From an uncultured Eubacteriaceae bacterium (GTDB lineage Bacteria > Bacillota > Clostridia > Lachnospirales > CAG-274), in contig CAMMIW010000003.1 in NCBI GenBank assembly GCA_946497035.1, forward strand, positions 1 to 64,000: a DNA stretch of 64,000 nt. Reading direction: 5' to 3'. Of this stretch, positions 53,891 to 63,463 are shown one piece after another (the stretch's first letter is position 1; each line of letters opens with the position of its first letter). Below the pieces are notes generated by a model that saw only the letters and a program-made list of their open reading frames with translations, made no database searches and had not been told where the DNA came from. Both the position numbers and the translations under genes were made by a program.

Positions 53891-53895
53891 TTTAA

Positions 53896-53985
53896 TTTCC
53901 TCCTATGGTTAATCCTCCATAAGCCTTGTTTAAGACTTTAAAAGCACCACTTAAACTAAATAGCCTATGTGTGTTATATTTTTCC
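53896..53985 (-). promoter_or_regulatory. Structured rpsB leader, candidate S2 autoregulation site
   Basis: Two inverted repeats: GTTTAAG 53928-53934 with CTTAAAC 53950-53956, and TATGG 53904-53908 with CCATA 53917-53921. The second partly overlaps the rpsB ribosome-binding site (AGGAGG at about 53899-53904). Such a hairpin could gate translation in response to free S2; known S2 leaders exist in Firmicutes but I could not match the fold. Confidence 0.45.
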
Positions 53986-53991
53986 TATGAA

Positions 53992-54020
53992 ATTATATCA
54001 CAATTAAAAATATATTGCAA
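53992..54020 (-). promoter_or_regulatory. Sigma-A promoter of rpsB
   Basis: TTGCAA (54015-54020) and TATAAT (53992-53997) on the minus strand, 17-bp spacer, with a TGA just upstream of the -10. Confidence 0.8.
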
Positions 54021-54039
54021 GTACTTTTTTACTAAAAAT

Positions 54040-54984
54040 TTAGTCATCATTATCGTCGTCATTGTCATTACTATCGTCATCGTTATCATCATTGTCGTCA
54101 TCATCATTATTATTTACAACTGGCTTTTGTTGTACTGGTTTAGATGGTGTTGGCTTTGGTTGTTGAACAACTGGTTTAGCTATATCATCATCTCTATCGT
54201 CATTTATATCATCTCTGTCATCGTTTGTGTCATCTTTATCGTCGTTTATATCATCTCTGTCATCATTTATGTCATTTTTATCGTCGTTTATATCATCTCT
54301 ATCATCATTTATGTCATTTTTATCGTCGTTTATATCATCCCTGTCATCATTTATGTCATCTTTATCATCGTTGTCATCATCAAAAACATTTATTTGCTTT
54401 CCTACATTAACAATATCTTTAACAGGTGTTTTTTCATAATCTTGTATTTGCCCATTAGATTTGCTATTTATTTGTTCTATAGCATATAATTTACCAACAG
54501 AAATATTTTTTTCCATAGCTTTATTAATTATATCATCTGTTACCTCTATTTCTTGTGTAACTAAATTGGCTTTTAAAGAATTTTCCTTTAAAGTTTCATC
54601 TATAGCCGTTTTTGTTTTTTCTCTTAATATTAGAGTTTGATCTACACTTGTGCCATCTATAGATACAAGTATATCATTTTCTTCTACATTTTTTATATAA
54701 CCTTTTTCTATAGTTTCTTCAATTATTTCAGATATACCTTCTTCTAAGCTATCGTTAGATAAATCTAAATCTTTTAAAATATTTTTAGCATCATCATTAA
54801 TACCATTTACATTTTGTATAATACCATCATTATTAACAAATAGCTCTATACTTGGGTTAATATCTAATGAAACTAAAGATAACTGTTTGTTTTCATCTTT
54901 ATTATTACCACAACCTGTTATGCCCATTACAAAAGTAATAGTTACTATTAATCCCCCAAAAAGGTTTTTAACATTTTTCTTCAT
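54040..54984 (-). CDS. Lipoprotein with RsgI-like middle domain and acidic repeat tail
   Basis: 314 residues from the ATG at 54984, which has AAGGAG 9 nt upstream (the longer frame was rejected). A signal peptide with lipobox ends at Cys25 (GITGC). Residues 33-170 match the extracytoplasmic middle domain of RsgI-type anti-sigma factors: LVSLDINPSIELFVNNDGIIQNV, NILKDLDLSNDSLEEGISEIIEETIEKGY. The RsgI N-terminal anti-sigma domain and membrane helix are missing, so it cannot itself hold a sigma factor. Residues about 210-275 are a DDINDD(R/K) heptad-like tail encoded by 42-bp tandem repeats, then a Pro/Gln linker and Asp/Asn end. A surface-exposed, highly acidic, possibly metal-binding protein. 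No sigma gene is adjacent. Confidence 0.8.
   Translation of the reverse strand: MKKNVKNLFGGLIVTITFVMGITGCGNNKDENKQLSLVSLDINPSIELFVNNDGIIQNVNGINDDAKNILKDLDLSNDSLEEGISEIIEETIEKGYIKNVEENDILVSIDGTSVDQTLILREKTKTAIDETLKENSLKANLVTQEIEVTDDIINKAMEKNISVGKLYAIEQINSKSNGQIQDYEKTPVKDIVNVGKQINVFDDDNDDKDDINDDRDDINDDKNDINDDRDDINDDKNDINDDRDDINDDKDDTNDDRDDINDDRDDDIAKPVVQQPKPTPSKPVQQKPVVNNNDDDDNDDNDDDSNDNDDDNDD
54190..54375 (-). repeat. 42-bp tandem repeats inside the lipoprotein gene
   Basis: About four copies, partly degenerate, of a 42-bp unit such as TATATCATCTCTGTCATCAT-TTATGTC-, encoding DDINDDRDDINDDK twice per unit. The period is a multiple of 3, so copy-number change keeps the frame. Confidence 0.8.
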
Positions 54985-55130
54985 TAGTAAAATCTCCTTA
55001 AAATTGATCAAATATATTATAATAACTATTAGGTTAAATTTAATTAATAAAACAAAGGATAAATTTATAAAATTATTTTAATACCTTCTCTTTTTATTTA
55101 TACCATAATAATTAAAAACTAACATTAAAT

Positions 55131-56198
55131 TTATTCTGTTCCTTCTTTTAATTTTTCTGCCTGTTCTGTTGTTATAAGAGTATCCATTATTTCATCTAAA
55201 TCTCCATCTATAATAGCATCTAAACGATGTAACGTTAAGCCTACCCTATGATCTGTAACACGGCCTTGTGGAAAATTATAAGTTCTTATTCTTTCGTTCC
55301 TATTCCCACGGCCTACTTGGCTTTTTCTCTCTGCCGATAGCTCTGCATGTTGTTTTTCTAGCTCCATATCATAAAGCCTACTAGCTAAAACTTTTAATGC
55401 TTTTTCTTTATTTTTAAGCTGACTTTTTTCATCTTGACAAGATACAACTATACCTGTAGGTATATGAGTAGCACGAACGGCAGAATCTGTTGTATTAACA
55501 CATTGGCCACCATTACCAGATGCTCTAAATACATCTATACGAACATCATTTAAATCTAATTTAAAATCTATATCTTCAACCTCAGGTAAAACTGCTACAG
55601 TAACTGTAGAAGTATGTATTCTACCGCTAGATTCTGTATCTGGAACTCTTTGTACCCTATGAACACCGCTTTCATATTTAAGGCGTGAATAAGCACCTTG
55701 CCCCATAATCATAAAAGATATTTCTTTAAAACCTCCCATATCACTAGGGGTAGAGCTCATTATTTCTGTTTTCCATCTTCTTCTCTCTGCATAACGATTA
55801 TACATTCTGTATAAATCACCGGCAAAAATGTTAGCTTCATCTCCACCTGCACCGCCTCTTATTTCTACAATAACATTTTTATCATCATTAGGATCTTTAG
55901 GTATTAAAAGAATTTTTAATTCTTCTTTTATTTTCTCAAGATTTTCTGTATTTTCGTTAATTTCTTCTTTAGCAAGCTGACGCATCTCTTCATCGCTTTC
56001 ATTGAGCATCTCTTTTGCATCTTCAATAGCTTGCTTTGTTTGTTCATATTCTTTATATTTATTAACAATTGGGCTAATATCACTATGCTCTTTCATAAGC
56101 TTACGCCATTCTTCATTATTGCTTATAATCTCTGGATCATTTATTTTGTCTGAAAGCTCAATATATCTTTTTTCTAAATCTATTAGTTTATCAAACAT
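55131..56198 (-). CDS. prfA: Peptide chain release factor 1
   Basis: 355 residues. Releases completed peptides at UAA and UAG. It has the GGQ motif in [19 protein letters not shown] near residue 229, a PxT-type tripeptide in [15 protein letters not shown] near 182, and the typical [12 protein letters not shown] ending. The PxT loop reads PDT where PVT or PAT is usual. prmC, which methylates the GGQ glutamine, is the preceding gene. Confidence 0.96.
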   Translation of the reverse strand: MFDKLIDLEKRYIELSDKINDPEIISNNEEWRKLMKEHSDISPIVNKYKEYEQTKQAIEDAKEMLNESDEEMRQLAKEEINENTENLEKIKEELKILLIPKDPNDDKNVIVEIRGGAGGDEANIFAGDLYRMYNRYAERRRWKTEIMSSTPSDMGGFKEISFMIMGQGAYSRLKYESGVHRVQRVPDTESSGRIHTSTVTVAVLPEVEDIDFKLDLNDVRIDVFRASGNGGQCVNTTDSAVRATHIPTGIVVSCQDEKSQLKNKEKALKVLASRLYDMELEKQHAELSAERKSQVGRGNRNERIRTYNFPQGRVTDHRVGLTLHRLDAIIDGDLDEIMDTLITTEQAEKLKEGTE

Positions 56199-56226
56199 TT
56201 ATTTACCTCCTAAAATATATCTATAT

Positions 56227-57066
56227 TTATTTTATATTTCCAAATATCACTCTGTCAAGACCTGCTAAATCTTTTAATATATTTATATTAGAAAAATTGT
56301 TATTTTCCATAATTTTTTTAACTTGTTCTGCCTGATCATACCCTATTTCAAACATTAAATAACCACCATTATTAAGAAATTTATATACATTATTAGTTAT
56401 TTTTTCATAAAAATCAAGGCCACTTTTGCCACCATCAAGAGCTAAAATAGGTTCATAATCTTTAACATTTTTTTCTAAAGTTTGTATAACATCTGTTTTT
56501 ATATAAGGTGGATTAGAAACTATAACATCATATTTGTTATTTACATTTTCAAAAAGGTTACTTTGTATAAAATTAACTTTAACATTGTTTAATGTAGCAT
56601 TTTTTTTAGCCATATTTAAAGCCTCTATATTTATATCTAAAGCATCTACATTTACATTACAATATTTAGCTAAAGATATAGCTATAGCACCACTACCTGT
56701 GCCTATATCTATCACATTTTTAAAATTATTTTCTTTTATAATCTCTATAGCTTTCTCTACTAAAATTTCTGTGTCCCCTCTAGGTATAAGAGTATGTTTA
56801 TTTAATAAAAAATCTATACCCATAAATTCACACTTACCAATTATATAAGCAATAGGCTCATTTTTCAACCTTCTATTAAAAAAATTTTCAAATTTTTCAA
56901 ATTGTTCATCTTTTAAAATATACTCTGTGTTTAAATAAAGGTTAGTTTTATTAAAATTTGTAACATTCATTAATAAAACTTCCACATCTAAACAGTAAGT
57001 TTCAAAATTATTTTCTTTTAATATTTTTTTGTATTTTATAAGTATATCTTTTATTTTTTTACTCAT
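56227..57066 (-). CDS. prmC: Peptide chain release factor N5-glutamine methyltransferase
   Basis: 279 residues, class I SAM methyltransferase with a helical N-terminal domain. It has VIDIGTGSGAIAISLA near residue 116 and the catalytic NPPY in VSNPPYIKTD near 180. Methylates the Gln of the GGQ motif of release factors. It overlaps the end of yqhQ by 8 nt and precedes prfA by 28 bp, the standard yqhQ-prmC-prfA arrangement. Confidence 0.95.
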   Translation of the reverse strand: MSKKIKDILIKYKKILKENNFETYCLDVEVLLMNVTNFNKTNLYLNTEYILKDEQFEKFENFFNRRLKNEPIAYIIGKCEFMGIDFLLNKHTLIPRGDTEILVEKAIEIIKENNFKNVIDIGTGSGAIAISLAKYCNVNVDALDINIEALNMAKKNATLNNVKVNFIQSNLFENVNNKYDVIVSNPPYIKTDVIQTLEKNVKDYEPILALDGGKSGLDFYEKITNNVYKFLNNGGYLMFEIGYDQAEQVKKIMENNNFSNINILKDLAGLDRVIFGNIK

Positions 57067-58015
57067 TATTATGCCCTTCTTCTTCTAAAACACCTTTTAA
57101 AGATAAAATAGCTGTTTCTATCATATCATCTTCTGGTTCTTTTGTTGTAACTTTTTGTAAAGCCATACCTGGTGCACTAATAATTTTAACAAAAATATTA
57201 TCACATCTACCTGCAAGTTTAATTATTTCATAGCTTATACCCGCAATAAGAGGCACTAATATAATTCTTGATAAAACCCTAAGAGTAACGTTATCTGTTT
57301 TTAAAAACATAAATACAACCATACTAACAATCATAACGATAATAAGAAAACTTGTACCACATCTTTTATGCAACCTTGTATGTTTTTTTACATTTTCTAT
57401 AGTAAGCTCATCACCGCTTTCAAAACAATTTATAGTTTTATGCTCTGCACCGTGATATTTAAAAAGACGTTGAACATCTTTCATTTTAGAAATTAATAAA
57501 ATATAACCTAAAAATATTAAAATTCTAACAAGTCCTTCTACAATGCCTATACCCCAAAGGCTAACATTAAAAAATTTAGTAATAAAGCTACTTATCCAAA
57601 CAGGTAAAACCATAAATATACCAATAGATAATAGTATAGAAATAAATACGCTAAAATATATAATATAATCTGTTAGTTTTTCTCCAAACTTATTTTCAAG
57701 CCATATATCTAGCTTACTTTTTTTAGCCTCTTCTGGTTCTTCATCTAAACCAGATAATGTAGCAGATTTCATTATTATTTTCATACCTAAAACTAAGCTA
57801 TCTACAAAGCTAGCAATACCTCTTATAAAAGGTAATTTTAATATTTTAGATTTACCAGATAAAGATTTAACCAAGTTTTTTTCAATAGCTATCTCCTTAG
57901 TATTAACGTTTCTAACCGCCATACAATATATAGATTTTCCACGCATCATAACACCTTCTATAACGGCTTGACCACCTATAGATTTAGCTATTAGCTCACA
58001 ATTTTTATCTGCCAA
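57059..58015 (-). CDS. yqhQ: DUF1385 membrane protein YqhQ
   Basis: 318 residues from a TTG start at 58015, which has AGAGGTGA 6 nt upstream. The GTG at 58024 lies inside that site and is rejected. It has SIGGQAVIEGVMMRGK near residue 15 and KYHGAEHKTINCFESGDELT near 185, both DUF1385 signatures, and about four membrane spans at 110-165 and 205-260. Function is unknown in the family. First gene of the yqhQ-prmC-prfA operon. Confidence 0.9.
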   Translation of the reverse strand: MADKNCELIAKSIGGQAVIEGVMMRGKSIYCMAVRNVNTKEIAIEKNLVKSLSGKSKILKLPFIRGIASFVDSLVLGMKIIMKSATLSGLDEEPEEAKKSKLDIWLENKFGEKLTDYIIYFSVFISILLSIGIFMVLPVWISSFITKFFNVSLWGIGIVEGLVRILIFLGYILLISKMKDVQRLFKYHGAEHKTINCFESGDELTIENVKKHTRLHKRCGTSFLIIVMIVSMVVFMFLKTDNVTLRVLSRIILVPLIAGISYEIIKLAGRCDNIFVKIISAPGMALQKVTTKEPEDDMIETAILSLKGVLEEEGHNNE

Positions 58016-58282
58016 TAATATCACCTCTATGTTTATAATAATCTATACTATTTTAACATAGTATTTTAAACAAGTCTATAAAAATATAATTTAATTATCC
58101 TATTTATATAAAACTTGCTATACATATATTATTTGATATAATTTATTCAAATAAAAAATGGAAATATTTTTATGAAAATATATAAAAAGACATTATATTT
58201 AACCTATTAAGTTAAACTACTGTATTATGGAATAAAAAATGAAATTAAATTTAAAAGAATATAAAAATAAATATAAAAAAAT
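58016..58282. other. AT-rich intergenic region, no gene recognised
   Basis: 267 bp upstream of yqhQ. Short frames occur (12 codons at about 58171) without good ribosome-binding sites. It probably holds the yqhQ promoter. Confidence 0.4.
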
Positions 58283-58315
58283 ATTTAGGCCATAGATAAA
58301 ATCTACAGCCTAAAT
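58283..58315 (-). terminator. Terminator after spoIIQ-like gene
   Basis: ATTTAGGC (58283-58290) pairs with GCCTAAAT (58308-58315), with further pairing of TAGAT and ATCTA inside. On the minus strand it is followed by a T7 run. Confidence 0.8.
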
Positions 58316-58330
58316 AAAATATTATATTTT

Positions 58331-59125
58331 TTATTCATTTTCTTGTATTAAAATTTCTGTTGGATCTTTAGGTGTATCATCTTTTAAAACTTTAAAATCT
58401 AAATGTGGACCAAGAGCTACACCATATTTTGAAGGTTGTGCTATTTTTCCTAAAATTTGTCCTTCTTTTACTACATCACCTACAGCAACAGAAACATTTT
58501 CTTCTAGTTGGCTGTATGTAGATACCCAACCATTACCGTGATTAAGAACAATAGTTTGTCCTAATTCTTCATCTACAAAAATATTTTCTACCATACCTTC
58601 AGCGGTAGCTTTAACATCTGTTCCAACTGGTGCAGATATACATATAGAATCGCTCACTTTATATTGCTCTAACGTTTTATCATATACACCTGTTGTCATA
58701 TCAAATGGTGTTACAATATTTCCAAAAACAGGCCAAGACATCTCTTGACTATCATCAAATAAGTTAAATACATTATCATCTTCATTTGCTTGAACGTTAT
58801 TTGTTGTAGTTTCCTTTGTTTCAGTTTCCTTTGTTGTAGTTTCTGTTTTAGGCTCTTCTGTTTTTATTGTTGTAGTTTCTTTTAAACTTTGTTTAACCTC
58901 ATTAGTTGTAGCTTCTGTTAAAATTTCCGTTTCTTTATAGCTTTTTACATCACTTTTATTAACTGGCTCAAAAAAAGTTTCTTCTTCTGTTTTTGCTATT
59001 TGGTTTTTTTCCTTAGTAAAGCTAGTGTAAGAAAAATAAACACTTGCAACAATAGCTATAGCAATAAATGAACATAGCGCAATAGAAAAGCCATTCTTCT
59101 TAAAAAAGTTATTATCGTTATTCAT
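58331..59125 (-). CDS. Membrane-anchored degenerate LytM (SpoIIQ-like) protein
   Basis: 264 residues from the ATG at 59125 (GGAGGTG 8 nt upstream). One membrane anchor at about 12-34 is followed by a Thr/Glu-rich linker (about 50-115), then an M23-type domain at about 135-255: SAPVGTDVKATAEGMVENIF, LGQTIVLNHGNGWVSTYSQLEE, GDVVKEGQILGKIA. The catalytic HLH motif reads HLDF, and the preceding metal-ligand position is Gln (YSQLE), so peptidase activity is unlikely. SpoIIQ, which links forespore and mother cell in sporulation, is the best guess by length and architecture. Monocistronic. Confidence 0.8.
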   Translation of the reverse strand: MNNDNNFFKKNGFSIALCSFIAIAIVASVYFSYTSFTKEKNQIAKTEEETFFEPVNKSDVKSYKETEILTEATTNEVKQSLKETTTIKTEEPKTETTTKETETKETTTNNVQANEDDNVFNLFDDSQEMSWPVFGNIVTPFDMTTGVYDKTLEQYKVSDSICISAPVGTDVKATAEGMVENIFVDEELGQTIVLNHGNGWVSTYSQLEENVSVAVGDVVKEGQILGKIAQPSKYGVALGPHLDFKVLKDDTPKDPTEILIQENE

Positions 59126-59278
59126 TAATAACACCTCCAATATTAGTATTAACTTAGTTGTAAATATTATTCAATTAAAAAAATTTTTTTTAATAAAAAT
59201 AAAAAAACTCTTTAAATAATTTTGTTTTTTTAGTATAATAGTATAATATATAAAAATAACTATTGATGGAGGATCTTT

Positions 59279-59563
59279 ATGTCTGCTATAAAGCTTATAA
59301 ATATTGGTTTTGGTAACATTGTTTTAGCTAATAGAATAATAGCAATAGTTAGCCCAGAATCTGCTCCTATAAAAAGAATTATACAAGAAGCAAGAGATAA
59401 AGGCAGACTTGTTGATGCCACATATGGAAGAAGAACAAGAGCTGTAATTATAACAGATAGTGAACATATAATATTATCTTCTATACAACCAGAAACGGTG
59501 GCTAATAGAATTGTTACAAAAGAAAACAACGATTCTGAACAAGACGAATGTGATGTGGAATAA
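59279..59563 (+). CDS. remA: Extracellular matrix regulator RemA (DUF370)
   Basis: 94 residues starting [20 protein letters not shown], with the conserved [37 protein letters not shown] core. In B. subtilis RemA is a DNA-binding activator of matrix genes; it is always next to gmk in Firmicutes. GGAGG precedes the ATG, and a TATAAT pair lies at about 59235-59250. First gene of the remA-gmk-rpoZ unit. Confidence 0.95.
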   Translation: MSAIKLINIGFGNIVLANRIIAIVSPESAPIKRIIQEARDKGRLVDATYGRRTRAVIITDSEHIILSSIQPETVANRIVTKENNDSEQDECDVE

Positions 59564-59584
59564 AATTTTAAAGGAGAGTAAATA

Positions 59585-60196
59585 ATGAATAAAAAAGGAT
59601 TGTTAGTTATAGTTTCAGGGCCTTCTGGTGCTGGTAAAGGCACTGTTGTTTCTGAGCTTATAAAAAATCAATCATATGCTTTATCTACTTCTATAACTAC
59701 TAGACAAGCTAGAGAAGGTGAAATAGATGGTGTGCATTATTTTTTTAGAGACGTAGAAACATTTAAAAATATGATAGAAAAAAACGAGCTTCTAGAATAT
59801 GCCGAATTTTGTGGCAACTATTATGGAACGCCTATGTTTTATGTTGAAGAGCAACTACAACAAGGTAAAAATGTTATATTAGAAATAGAAGTACAAGGTG
59901 CTTTACAAGTTAAAGAACGTTACAAAGATGCTATTTTAATATTTTTAACGCCAACTAATATTGTTGAGCTTAGACGCAGGTTAGAAAATAGAGCAACAGA
60001 AACTTTAGAAAAAATTAATATGCGTATGAAAAGAGCTAGAGAAGAAATTAAGCTTATTGATAAATATGATTACATCGTTATTAACGAAATTGTTGAACAA
60101 GCTGTAGAAAATATAAACAATATAGTTGAAAGCGAAAAAATGTCTGCTAAAAGACATATAGATTTAATAGATACATTTTTAGAAGGAGTTGAATAA
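59585..60196 (+). CDS. gmk: Guanylate kinase
   Basis: 203 residues. Phosphorylates GMP to GDP. P-loop GPSGAGKGTVV near residue 10, GMP-binding DGVHYFFRDVETF near 48, and EYAEFCGNYYGTP near 70. AAAGGAG precedes the ATG, and rpoZ follows 1 bp after the stop. Confidence 0.97.
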   Translation: MNKKGLLVIVSGPSGAGKGTVVSELIKNQSYALSTSITTRQAREGEIDGVHYFFRDVETFKNMIEKNELLEYAEFCGNYYGTPMFYVEEQLQQGKNVILEIEVQGALQVKERYKDAILIFLTPTNIVELRRRLENRATETLEKINMRMKRAREEIKLIDKYDYIVINEIVEQAVENINNIVESEKMSAKRHIDLIDTFLEGVE

Positions 60197-60197
60197 T

Positions 60198-60542
60198 ATG
60201 TTAAAACCATCTTATGCAGAATTAATGGACGTATTAAACCAAAATAGTAATGAACAAGACGAGGTAACAAGCAGATATACTATAGTTATAGCTGCTGCTA
60301 AAAGAGCTAGACAAATTATAGAAGGTGATGAGCCTATGGTAAAAAATAGACCTGGCAAACCTGTATCTACTGCCGTTGATGAAATATTAAATAATAAAAT
60401 AAAAATTGTGCCAGAAGGAGAAGGCACGGTTTTAGTTTTTGAAAAAGATAAAAAGAAAGAAAAAGATGATAATGGTATAGATTTAGATGATATAGAAATT
60501 GATACTTTAGAAAAAGAAACATCTATATCGGATAAAGAATAG
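60198..60542 (+). CDS. rpoZ: RNA polymerase omega subunit
   Basis: 114 residues from the ATG at 60198; AGAAGGAG lies just upstream within gmk. Starts MLKPSYAELMDVLNQNSNEQDEVTSRY, with the VIAAAKRARQI segment that is the omega core (binds beta-prime). An acidic/charged C-terminal extension (KKKEKDDNGIDLDDIEI) makes it longer than E. coli omega, as in other Clostridia. Last gene before the terminator. Confidence 0.93.
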   Translation: MLKPSYAELMDVLNQNSNEQDEVTSRYTIVIAAAKRARQIIEGDEPMVKNRPGKPVSTAVDEILNNKIKIVPEGEGTVLVFEKDKKKEKDDNGIDLDDIEIDTLEKETSISDKE

Positions 60543-60679
60543 ATTATTTTTTGTTGTAGTTTTTTTCAATTATTTAGGTTTAATAAAAAAATAGAAAATT
60601 TTAAAATATATAGTTCCTGTTACCATTTTTATTATAAAACCTAAACATTTATTATATAACCAAAAAACAGTTTAGTTGA

Positions 60680-60706
60680 AAAGTCTTTGATTTCAAAGAC
60701 TTTTTT
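60680..60706 (+). terminator. Terminator of remA-gmk-rpoZ
   Basis: AAAGTCTTTGA (60680-60690) pairs with TCAAAGACTTT (60693-60703), loop 2 nt, followed by TTTA. It lies 25 bp before priA, which may therefore be read through or have its own promoter. Confidence 0.75.
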
Positions 60707-60730
60707 AGATATGTGATAAGGTGAAATCTT

Positions 60731-62956
60731 ATGAAATATGCTGAAGTGATAATTGATATAACAAATGAAAATGTAGATAAAATATTTCATTATGCTATAC
60801 CAGAAAATATTAAAAATACTATAAAATTAGGTATGAGAGCATTTGTACCCTTTGGTAAAAGCAACCGCTTAAGAGAAGGTTATATTATAGGATTTACTAA
60901 TGAAACAGAAATAAACGAAAATCTTATTAAAAATATATATAGCTTACCAGACAATTATGTCATATTTAACGAAAATATGATATGTGTAGCTAAATATATG
61001 GCAGATAAATATTATTGTAGTTTATCTGAATGTTTACAATGTATTATGCCCAAAATAACAAAAAACAAATTTAATAATTATATAAATATAAACTATGAAA
61101 ATGACAATATTAACGAACTTATAGAAAATATAATAAGTAAAAATAACCAACAAAGCAAAGTTTTAAAATTTTTACTAAAAAACGATAATATTAAATCTGA
61201 TGAAATACAAAAAGTTTTAGGTATAAGCAGAAGCCCCATAAATACTTTAGAAAAAAATGGTATAATAAAAATTACCCCTAAACAAATAAAAAGAGAGCCT
61301 ATAAATATACAAGATTATAAAAAAACTTTACCTTTGCCTTTAAATGATGAACAAAATTTTGCTTTTAATTTTATAAAAAACAAAATATATGAAAAATCTA
61401 AAAAACCTATACTTTTACACGGTGTAACAGGTAGTGGCAAAACTGAAATTTATCTTCAATTAATAGAAGAGGTTTTAAAAATTGGCAAAAAAGCTATTGT
61501 TCTTGTGCCAGAAATATCTCTAACACCTCAAACTGTTGAAAGATTTATAGGCAGATTTGGTGAAAAAGTAAGCGTTACTCATTCTAAGCTAAGTGATGGG
61601 GAAAGATTTGACCAATGGAAAAAAGCTAAAGATAATGAAATAGAAATTATGGTAGGTGCTCGCTCTGCTATATTTACACCTTTTGAAAATTTAGGTATAA
61701 TAATAATTGATGAAGAACACGAATCTACCTATAAATCTGAAAGCACCCCAAAATATGATGTTAAACAAGTTGCAGAAAAAATATGTAGCTTAACAGGTGC
61801 TACATTAGTTTTAGGTAGTGCTACCCCTAGTATAGATACTTACTATAAGGTAGAAAATAATCAATATGACATTGTATGTATAAAAAACAGGGTAAATTAT
61901 AATATGCCTAAAATAACAATAATAGATATGAGAAAAGAACTAGAAAAAGGTAATATGTCCATATTTAGTAAACCGCTTTTTGAGGCTATAAAGGAAAACT
62001 TAAAAAACAATATGCAAACTATTTTGTTTTTAAATAGGCGTGGCCATTCTACCTTCATATCTTGCAGAAAATGTGGCTATGTTATGGAATGTAAAAATTG
62101 TAACGTAAATTATACATACCATTTAAAAGATAACAAATTAAGGTGTCATTATTGTAACAATATTGAAAATGTGCCTAATGTTTGCCCTAATTGTAGCTCT
62201 AATTATATAAAATATTTTGGTATAGGAACACAAAAAATAGAAGAACAAATAAAAAAATATTTTAATAATGCTAGAGTTATGCGAATGGATATGGACACAA
62301 CATCTAAAAAAAATAGCCATCAAAATATTTTAGAAGATTTTAAAAACCATAAAGCAGATATATTAATAGGCACACAAATGATAGCTAAAGGGTTAGACTT
62401 TCCTAAAGTAACTTTAGTAGGCGTTATAGCAGCAGATATAACATTAAACTCTGGTGATTATAAAAGCTCTGAAAATGCTTTTCAAATTTTAACACAGGTA
62501 GCTGGTAGAGCTGGCAGATCAACTGTTAAAGGCAATGTTTTTATACAAACATATAATCCTGACCATTATAGCATAAAATTTGCTAAAAATAATGATTATA
62601 TAGGCTTTTATAACAAAGAAATATTAGAAAGAAAAATAATGTTTTATCCACCTTTCTCTAACATATTTTTTATAATGATATGTGGAGATAATGAAAGCAA
62701 CGTTATAAATGCTATAAATTTTTTACATAAAGTTATGTTATATTATAATCAAAAAACTAATTTTTATATATCAGATGTGGCTAAAGCAAATATTTATAAA
62801 ATAAACAACCAATATAGATATAAAATAATAATAAAAGCAAAAGAAGAAACAAGGCTAAAAAATTTTGTTCTATATTGTATAAATATATTAAAAAATAAAA
62901 TAGATACTAATAAAGTAACTATCATATTAAGTTTAAATCCTAATTATATAAGCTAA
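60731..62956 (+). CDS. priA: Primosomal protein N' (PriA helicase)
   Basis: 741 residues. DNA-binding domain at the N-terminus (MKYAEVIIDITNENVDKIFHY), helicase core with Walker A GVTGSGKTEIY near 236 and DEEH near 328, and the two-zinc cluster of CRKCGYVMECKNC and CHYCNN / CPNCSS near 445-490. The C-terminal helicase half has GTQMIAKGLDFPKVTLVGV and GRAGRS. Restarts stalled replication forks. It lies between the rpoZ terminator and def. Confidence 0.95.
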   Translation: MKYAEVIIDITNENVDKIFHYAIPENIKNTIKLGMRAFVPFGKSNRLREGYIIGFTNETEINENLIKNIYSLPDNYVIFNENMICVAKYMADKYYCSLSECLQCIMPKITKNKFNNYININYENDNINELIENIISKNNQQSKVLKFLLKNDNIKSDEIQKVLGISRSPINTLEKNGIIKITPKQIKREPINIQDYKKTLPLPLNDEQNFAFNFIKNKIYEKSKKPILLHGVTGSGKTEIYLQLIEEVLKIGKKAIVLVPEISLTPQTVERFIGRFGEKVSVTHSKLSDGERFDQWKKAKDNEIEIMVGARSAIFTPFENLGIIIIDEEHESTYKSESTPKYDVKQVAEKICSLTGATLVLGSATPSIDTYYKVENNQYDIVCIKNRVNYNMPKITIIDMRKELEKGNMSIFSKPLFEAIKENLKNNMQTILFLNRRGHSTFISCRKCGYVMECKNCNVNYTYHLKDNKLRCHYCNNIENVPNVCPNCSSNYIKYFGIGTQKIEEQIKKYFNNARVMRMDMDTTSKKNSHQNILEDFKNHKADILIGTQMIAKGLDFPKVTLVGVIAADITLNSGDYKSSENAFQILTQVAGRAGRSTVKGNVFIQTYNPDHYSIKFAKNNDYIGFYNKEILERKIMFYPPFSNIFFIMICGDNESNVINAINFLHKVMLYYNQKTNFYISDVAKANIYKINNQYRYKIIIKAKEETRLKNFVLYCINILKNKIDTNKVTIILSLNPNYIS

Positions 62957-62993
62957 ACTTAATATAAAAATGTAATTATAAGGAGGATAAAAA

Positions 62994-63449
62994 ATGGCAT
63001 TTAGAAAAATTAGATTATCTACAGATGAAGTACTTAGAAAAAAATCAAAAGAAGTAACAGAAATAAACGATAAAATATTAGAGCTTTTAGACGATATGGC
63101 AGACACTATGTATGATGCAAATGGCGTAGGCTTGGCAGCACCTCAAGTTGGTGTTCTTAGGAGAGTTGTTGTTATAGATATTGGCGAAGGGCTTATAGAG
63201 CTTATAAACCCTGTTATAATAGAAACAGACGGAGAACAATTTGGCGAAGAAGGCTGTCTTAGTTTCCCTGGTAAAGCAGGAGATGTTAGACGCCCTAACT
63301 ATTGTAAGGTAGAAGCTTTAAATAGATATGGGGAAAAAATAATAGTTAAAGGTGAAGAGCTTATGGCAAGAGCTTTATGTCACGAAATAGATCACCTAGA
63401 TGGTATACTTTATATAGACAAAGTAGAAGGCGTTATAGAAGATGTATAA
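62994..63449 (+). CDS. def: Peptide deformylase
   Basis: 151 residues, metal hydrolase that removes the formyl group from nascent proteins. Motifs: [10 protein letters not shown] near 43, EGCLSFPG near 85 and HEIDHLDG near 125, giving Cys, His, His metal ligands. AAGGAGG precedes the ATG; fmt follows 14 bp later. Confidence 0.97.
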   Translation: MAFRKIRLSTDEVLRKKSKEVTEINDKILELLDDMADTMYDANGVGLAAPQVGVLRRVVVIDIGEGLIELINPVIIETDGEQFGEEGCLSFPGKAGDVRRPNYCKVEALNRYGEKIIVKGEELMARALCHEIDHLDGILYIDKVEGVIEDV

Positions 63450-63463
63450 GGAGTGATTTTTTA

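Noticed and set aside
54190-54375. Short regular repeats that could look like a CRISPR array
   Set aside because: Units are contiguous, coding (DDINDD) and in frame, with no unique spacers and no cas genes.
53926-54489. Ile/Val-rich plus-strand frame opposite the lipoprotein gene
   Set aside because: It is the antisense shadow of the Asp-rich 42-bp repeats; Asp codons read backwards give Ile/Val. It has no ribosome-binding site.
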